Source: Pseudomonas sp. MYb327
GTDB taxonomy: Bacteria; Pseudomonadota; Gammaproteobacteria; Pseudomonadales; Pseudomonadaceae
DNA: 64,000 nt
Reading direction: 5' to 3'
NCBI RefSeq assembly: GCF_040438925.1
Contig: NZ_CP159258.1
Coordinates: 4,292,001 to 4,356,000 of the forward strand
Positions 61,020 to 64,000 of this stretch are shown here, piece by piece. The notes under the pieces were generated by a model, which had not been told where the DNA came from, searched no databases, and worked only from the letters and a program-made list of their open reading frames with translations. Made by a program: the position numbers and the translations under genes. Numbering within the stretch: position 1 is the first letter of the stretch; each line of letters begins with the position of its first letter.

Positions 61020-61999
61020 TGGCCGTCGTTCTTACCGCCCGCGACCTGACCCGTCACTATGAAGTGTCCCGTGGCATGTTCAAGGGTCACGCCACCGTGC
61101 GCGCCCTCAACGGCGTGTCGTTCGAACTGGAAGCCGGCAAGACCCTCGCTGTTGTAGGCGAATCCGGTTGCGGAAAATCCACCCTGGCCCGCGCCCTGAC
61201 CCTGATCGAAGAACCTTCTTCTGGCTCCTTGAAAATCGCCGGCCAGGAAGTTGCCGGCGCCGACAAGGCCCAGCGCAAGCAACTGCGCAAAGACGTGCAG
61301 ATGGTGTTCCAGAGCCCGTACGCCTCGCTGAACCCTCGGCAGAAAGTCGGTGATCAGTTGGCCGAGCCGTTGCTGATCAACACCAACCTGTCCGCCTCGG
61401 AACGCCGCGAGAAAGTCCAGGCAATGATGAAGCAGGTGGGTTTGCGTCCTGAGCATTACCAGCGCTATCCGCATATGTTCTCCGGCGGTCAGCGCCAGCG
61501 GATCGCCCTGGCCCGGGCAATGATGCTGCAACCGAAAGTGCTGGTGGCGGACGAACCGACCTCGGCGCTGGACGTGTCGATCCAGGCGCAGGTGCTGAAC
61601 CTGTTCATGGACCTTCAGCAAGAGTTCAATACCGCCTACGTGTTCATCTCCCACAACCTGGCGGTAGTGCGCCACGTCGCCGACCACGTGATGGTGATGT
61701 ACCTCGGACGTCCAGTGGAAATGGGCCCGAAAGAGGACATCTACACCCGTCCTCTGCATCCGTACACTCAGGCGTTGTTGTCGGCGACTCCGACCATCCA
61801 CCCGGATCCGGACAAGCCGAAAATCAAGATCGTCGGTGAACTACCCAACCCGCTGAACCCGCCGTCCGGCTGCGCATTCCACAAACGCTGCCCGTACGCC
61901 ACCGAGCGTTGCAGCACCGAAGAGCCGGCCCTGCGCCTGCTCGACAGCCGCCAGGTGGCATGCCACTACGCCGAACAGTTCTTGGATGGCGCGGCGTAA
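61019..61999 (+). CDS. dppF: Dipeptide ABC transporter ATPase DppF
   Basis: 326-residue second ATPase. Walker A GESGCGKST is at residues 47-55, signature FSGGQRQRIALARAM, Walker B VLVADEPTSALDVS, and the C-terminal oligo-HPY region CAFHKRCPYATERC. It ends the dpp operon; a REP element and a terminator follow. Confidence 0.95.
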   Translation: MAVVLTARDLTRHYEVSRGMFKGHATVRALNGVSFELEAGKTLAVVGESGCGKSTLARALTLIEEPSSGSLKIAGQEVAGADKAQRKQLRKDVQMVFQSPYASLNPRQKVGDQLAEPLLINTNLSASERREKVQAMMKQVGLRPEHYQRYPHMFSGGQRQRIALARAMMLQPKVLVADEPTSALDVSIQAQVLNLFMDLQQEFNTAYVFISHNLAVVRHVADHVMVMYLGRPVEMGPKEDIYTRPLHPYTQALLSATPTIHPDPDKPKIKIVGELPNPLNPPSGCAFHKRCPYATERCSTEEPALRLLDSRQVACHYAEQFLDGAA

Positions 62000-62002
62000 A
62001 AA

Positions 62003-62094
62003 ACGGCAGGAGCCAGCCTGCTGGCGATAGCGGTCTGTCATCCAAGATGTGTATGGAATGACAAAAATGCATCGCTAGCAGGCTAGCTGCCACA
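62003..62094. repeat. REPIN-type inverted repeat after dppF
   Basis: GGCAGGAGCCAGCCTGCTGG pairs with CTAGCAGGCTAGCTGCC with a few mismatches; the spacer includes GATAGCGGTCTGTCAT, shared with the element at 36025-36113. Confidence 0.75.
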
Positions 62095-62110
62095 GGAATT
62101 GATTTGACTG

Positions 62111-62148
62111 AAAACCCCTTCTACATCTAGTAAAAGGGGTTTTCTTTT
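62111..62148 (+). terminator. Terminator after dppF
   Basis: AAAACCCCTT / AAGGGGTTTT around a 13-base loop, followed by CTTTTG. It can end the dpp operon from the left; the T-rich tail is good. Confidence 0.75.
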
Positions 62149-62157
62149 GTCTGTGAT

Positions 62158-62415
62158 TTACGTCTGGCTATCGCCTTCGTCGGAGTCATCAGAATCAGGG
62201 TCATCGGTGGTCGAGTCATCATCACCGGCAATTCCTCCCTGCCCTTTGTCGCCCGGTTCCGACTCGGACCTGGCGATCATCAGATCACCCTGCCCCGCCT
62301 GCGCGCTGGAAGCCTGAGTCTCATGTTGCTCACACTCAGCCCAGACCGCCGAGCTGCCGAGCGCCAACATCACCAACACCTTCATCATCAATAAAACGCG
62401 GAGCAATCTGTTCAT
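62158..62415 (-). CDS. Small secreted acidic protein, unknown function
   Basis: About 85-residue protein. A hydrophobic N-terminus MNRLLRVLLMMKVLVMLALGSSAVWA reads as a signal peptide with a VWA cleavage motif before ECEQHETQ. The mature part is about 59 residues, Gln/Ser/Gly-rich and ends in a strongly acidic tail (DDDSTTDDPDSDDSDEGD). It has no family I recognise. An ATG four codons upstream (62427) is an alternative start. A metal- or cation-binding role would be pure guess. The ribosome site is weak. Confidence 0.55.
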   Translation of the reverse strand: MNRLLRVLLMMKVLVMLALGSSAVWAECEQHETQASSAQAGQGDLMIARSESEPGDKGQGGIAGDDDSTTDDPDSDDSDEGDSQT

Positions 62416-62566
62416 GGCCGAATCCATCCTGTCGAGGAGTGCCTGTCTGGCGCTGAATGAAATCTAGTTCCGATCAGCAGGGTTCTCCAGATAGGACGTT
62501 AATGATGGGAGGGAAATGCAATGGATGTAGAGACTGGTTTTGAATAACCGTTATGCCGAAAAGATC

Positions 62567-62602
62567 AAAAAAAAAGCGAAGCCCAGAAGCTTCGCTTTTT
62601 CT
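62567..62602 (-). terminator. Terminator after prfC
   Basis: GCGAAGC / GCTTCGC with a 6-base loop, followed on the minus strand by nine T. It ends the prfC transcript, 20 bases past its stop. Confidence 0.85.
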
Positions 62603-62621
62603 TTTACCTGAATGCTAGCGC

Positions 62622-64000
62622 TTAGTGATGCTCACGCGTCGCACGGAATTTCACGTCCGGCCAGCGCTCTTCCATCAGCGCCAGGTTGACCCGCGTAGGT
62701 GCGAGGTAGGTCAGGTGACCGCCGCCGTCCAGTGCCAGGTTTTCCACCGCCTTGTTGGAGAATTCCTCGAGCTTCTTCTTGTCGTCGCATTCGATCCAGC
62801 GCGCGGAGTACACGGTGATCGGCTCGTAGGAGCACTCGACCTTGTATTCCTCTTTCAGGCGGCTGGCGACCACATCGAACTGCAGCACACCGACGGCGCC
62901 GAGGATGATGTCGTTGCTGCGTTCCGGGAAGAACACCTGGGTCGCGCCTTCTTCGGCCAGTTGTTGCAGACCCTGGCGCAATTGCTTGGATTTCAGCGGA
63001 TCACGCAGGCGTACGCGACGGAACAGTTCCGGGGCGAAGTGCGGGATACCAGTAAAGCCCAGGACTTCGCCTTCGCTGAAGGTGTCGCCGATCTGGATGG
63101 TGCCGTGGTTGTGCAAACCAATGATGTCGCCGGCAAACGCTTCTTCCAGTTGCTCACGCTCAGAGGAGAAGAAGGTCAGCGCGTCGCCGATCCGCACGTC
63201 CTTGCCGGTGCGCACGTGGCGCATCTTCATGCCTTTTTCGTACTTGCCGGAGCAGATCCGCATGAAGGCGATGCGGTCGCGGTGTTTCGGGTCCATGTTC
63301 GCCTGGATCTTGAAGATGAAGCCCGAGAACTTCTCTTCCACCGGCTCTACGGTACGTTCGTTGGCCACACGTGCCAAAGGGCGCGGTGCCCAATCAACCA
63401 CGGCGTCGAGTACGTGATCGACACCGAAGTTGCCCAGCGCGGTACCGAAGAACACCGGGGTCAACTGACCGTCGAGGAACTCCTGCTGGTTGAATTCGTG
63501 GCAGGCACCCTGCACCAGTTCCAGCTGCTCGATGAAGCGCTCGTACTCGTCACCCAGGTGGGCGCGGGCTTCGTCGGAATCGAGCTTTTCGATGATTTTG
63601 GTTTCGGTGCGCTCGTGGCCGTGACCGGCGGTGTACACGATGATGTAGTCGTCGGCGAGGTGATACACGCCTTTGAAATCTCGGTAGCAACCGATCGGCC
63701 AGGTGATCGGCGCCGCCTTGATCTTCAGGACCGCTTCGATTTCGTCGAGCAGTTCGATCGGGTCGCGGATGTCACGGTCGAGTTTGTTGATGAAGCTGAC
63801 GATCGGCGTGTCACGCAGACGGCAGACGTCCATCAGGGCGATAGTCCGTGGTTCAACACCTTTACCGCCGTCGAGAACCATCAAGGCCGAGTCCACCGCC
63901 GTCAGGGTGCGGTAGGTATCTTCGGAGAAGTCTTCGTGGCCCGGGGTGTCGAGCAGGTTGATCATGTGCTCGCGATACGGGAACTGCATGACCGACGTGG
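62622..64000 (-). CDS. prfC: Peptide chain release factor 3 (5' part outside window)
   Basis: Ribosomal GTPase that recycles RF1/RF2 after termination. The visible 459 residues cover the G3 motif [12 protein letters not shown], the G4 motif FINKLDRD, the G5-like region, domain II and the RF3 C-terminal domain ([24 protein letters not shown]). The frame runs through to base 64000 ([11 protein letters not shown]) with the P-loop upstream, so the start is beyond the window. It is monocistronic to the left, ending at a strong terminator. Confidence 0.97.
   Translation of the reverse strand, partial: TSVMQFPYREHMINLLDTPGHEDFSEDTYRTLTAVDSALMVLDGGKGVEPRTIALMDVCRLRDTPIVSFINKLDRDIRDPIELLDEIEAVLKIKAAPITWPIGCYRDFKGVYHLADDYIIVYTAGHGHERTETKIIEKLDSDEARAHLGDEYERFIEQLELVQGACHEFNQQEFLDGQLTPVFFGTALGNFGVDHVLDAVVDWAPRPLARVANERTVEPVEEKFSGFIFKIQANMDPKHRDRIAFMRICSGKYEKGMKMRHVRTGKDVRIGDALTFFSSEREQLEEAFAGDIIGLHNHGTIQIGDTFSEGEVLGFTGIPHFAPELFRRVRLRDPLKSKQLRQGLQQLAEEGATQVFFPERSNDIILGAVGVLQFDVVASRLKEEYKVECSYEPITVYSARWIECDDKKKLEEFSNKAVENLALDGGGHLTYLAPTRVNLALMEERWPDVKFRATREHH

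Overview
The window is a stretch of chromosomal core genome from a fluorescent-type Pseudomonas, closest in gene order to the P. fluorescens group. This follows from established gene orders: mlaFEDCB-ibaG-murA-hisGDC, kdsDC-lptCAB-rpoN-hpf-ptsN-rapZ-ptsO, fagA-fumC-orfX-sodA, mreBCD-maf-rng-yhdP-nit-tldD, gatCAB, and a dpp/opdP peptide-uptake cluster. GC is high, so long antisense shadow frames are common. I see no tRNA, rRNA, prophage, IS element or CRISPR array. Species-level placement is inference.

Layout. From 1 to about 7.95 kb, minus-strand genes run mlaF-E-D-C-B (retrograde phospholipid transport), ibaG, murA and then hisG-hisD-hisC; hisC is cut by the window start. From 8.2 to 15.25 kb, plus-strand genes make Kdo (kdsD, kdsC), export LPS (lptC, lptA, lptB), and encode sigma-54 with its nitrogen-PTS neighbours (rpoN, hpf, ptsN, rapZ, ptsO). 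From 15.3 to 19.1 kb lies a minus-strand iron-starvation/oxidative-stress operon (fagA-fumC-orfX-sodA) followed by a ZIP transporter, with a Fur-like box upstream. From 19.3 to 32.6 kb are pmbA, the divergent yjgA, and the long minus-strand mreB-C-D-maf-rng-yhdP-nit-tldD series. From 32.8 to 38 kb, plus-strand gatCAB is followed by an RlpA-like lipoprotein, a Ca2+/Na+-type exchanger and a CMD-family protein.

From 38.1 to 45.9 kb is a D-galactarate/D-glucarate island on the minus strand: a FadR-type regulator, kdgD, a 2-oxoglutarate semialdehyde dehydrogenase, an MFS permease and garD. It converts the sugar acid to 5-keto-4-deoxyglucarate, then 2-oxoglutarate semialdehyde, then 2-oxoglutarate. 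An AEC transporter lies beyond garD. From 46 to 49.7 kb are an SbmA/YddA-like ABC transporter and the redox two-component system roxS-roxR. From 50 to 62 kb a SIMPL-domain protein precedes the dipeptide cluster: three paralogous binding proteins, an OprD-family porin and dppBCDF. The right end holds a small acidic secreted protein and prfC (cut by the window end).

The window is mostly well-known biology. The points that merit a second look are regulatory: an intrinsic terminator just ahead of hisD; an apparent AUU start codon for mreC; a paired operator for the sugar-acid regulator, one copy overlapping a promoter; hairpins between genes of the dpp and glucarate operons; and about eleven REP/REPIN-type inverted repeats lying between genes.
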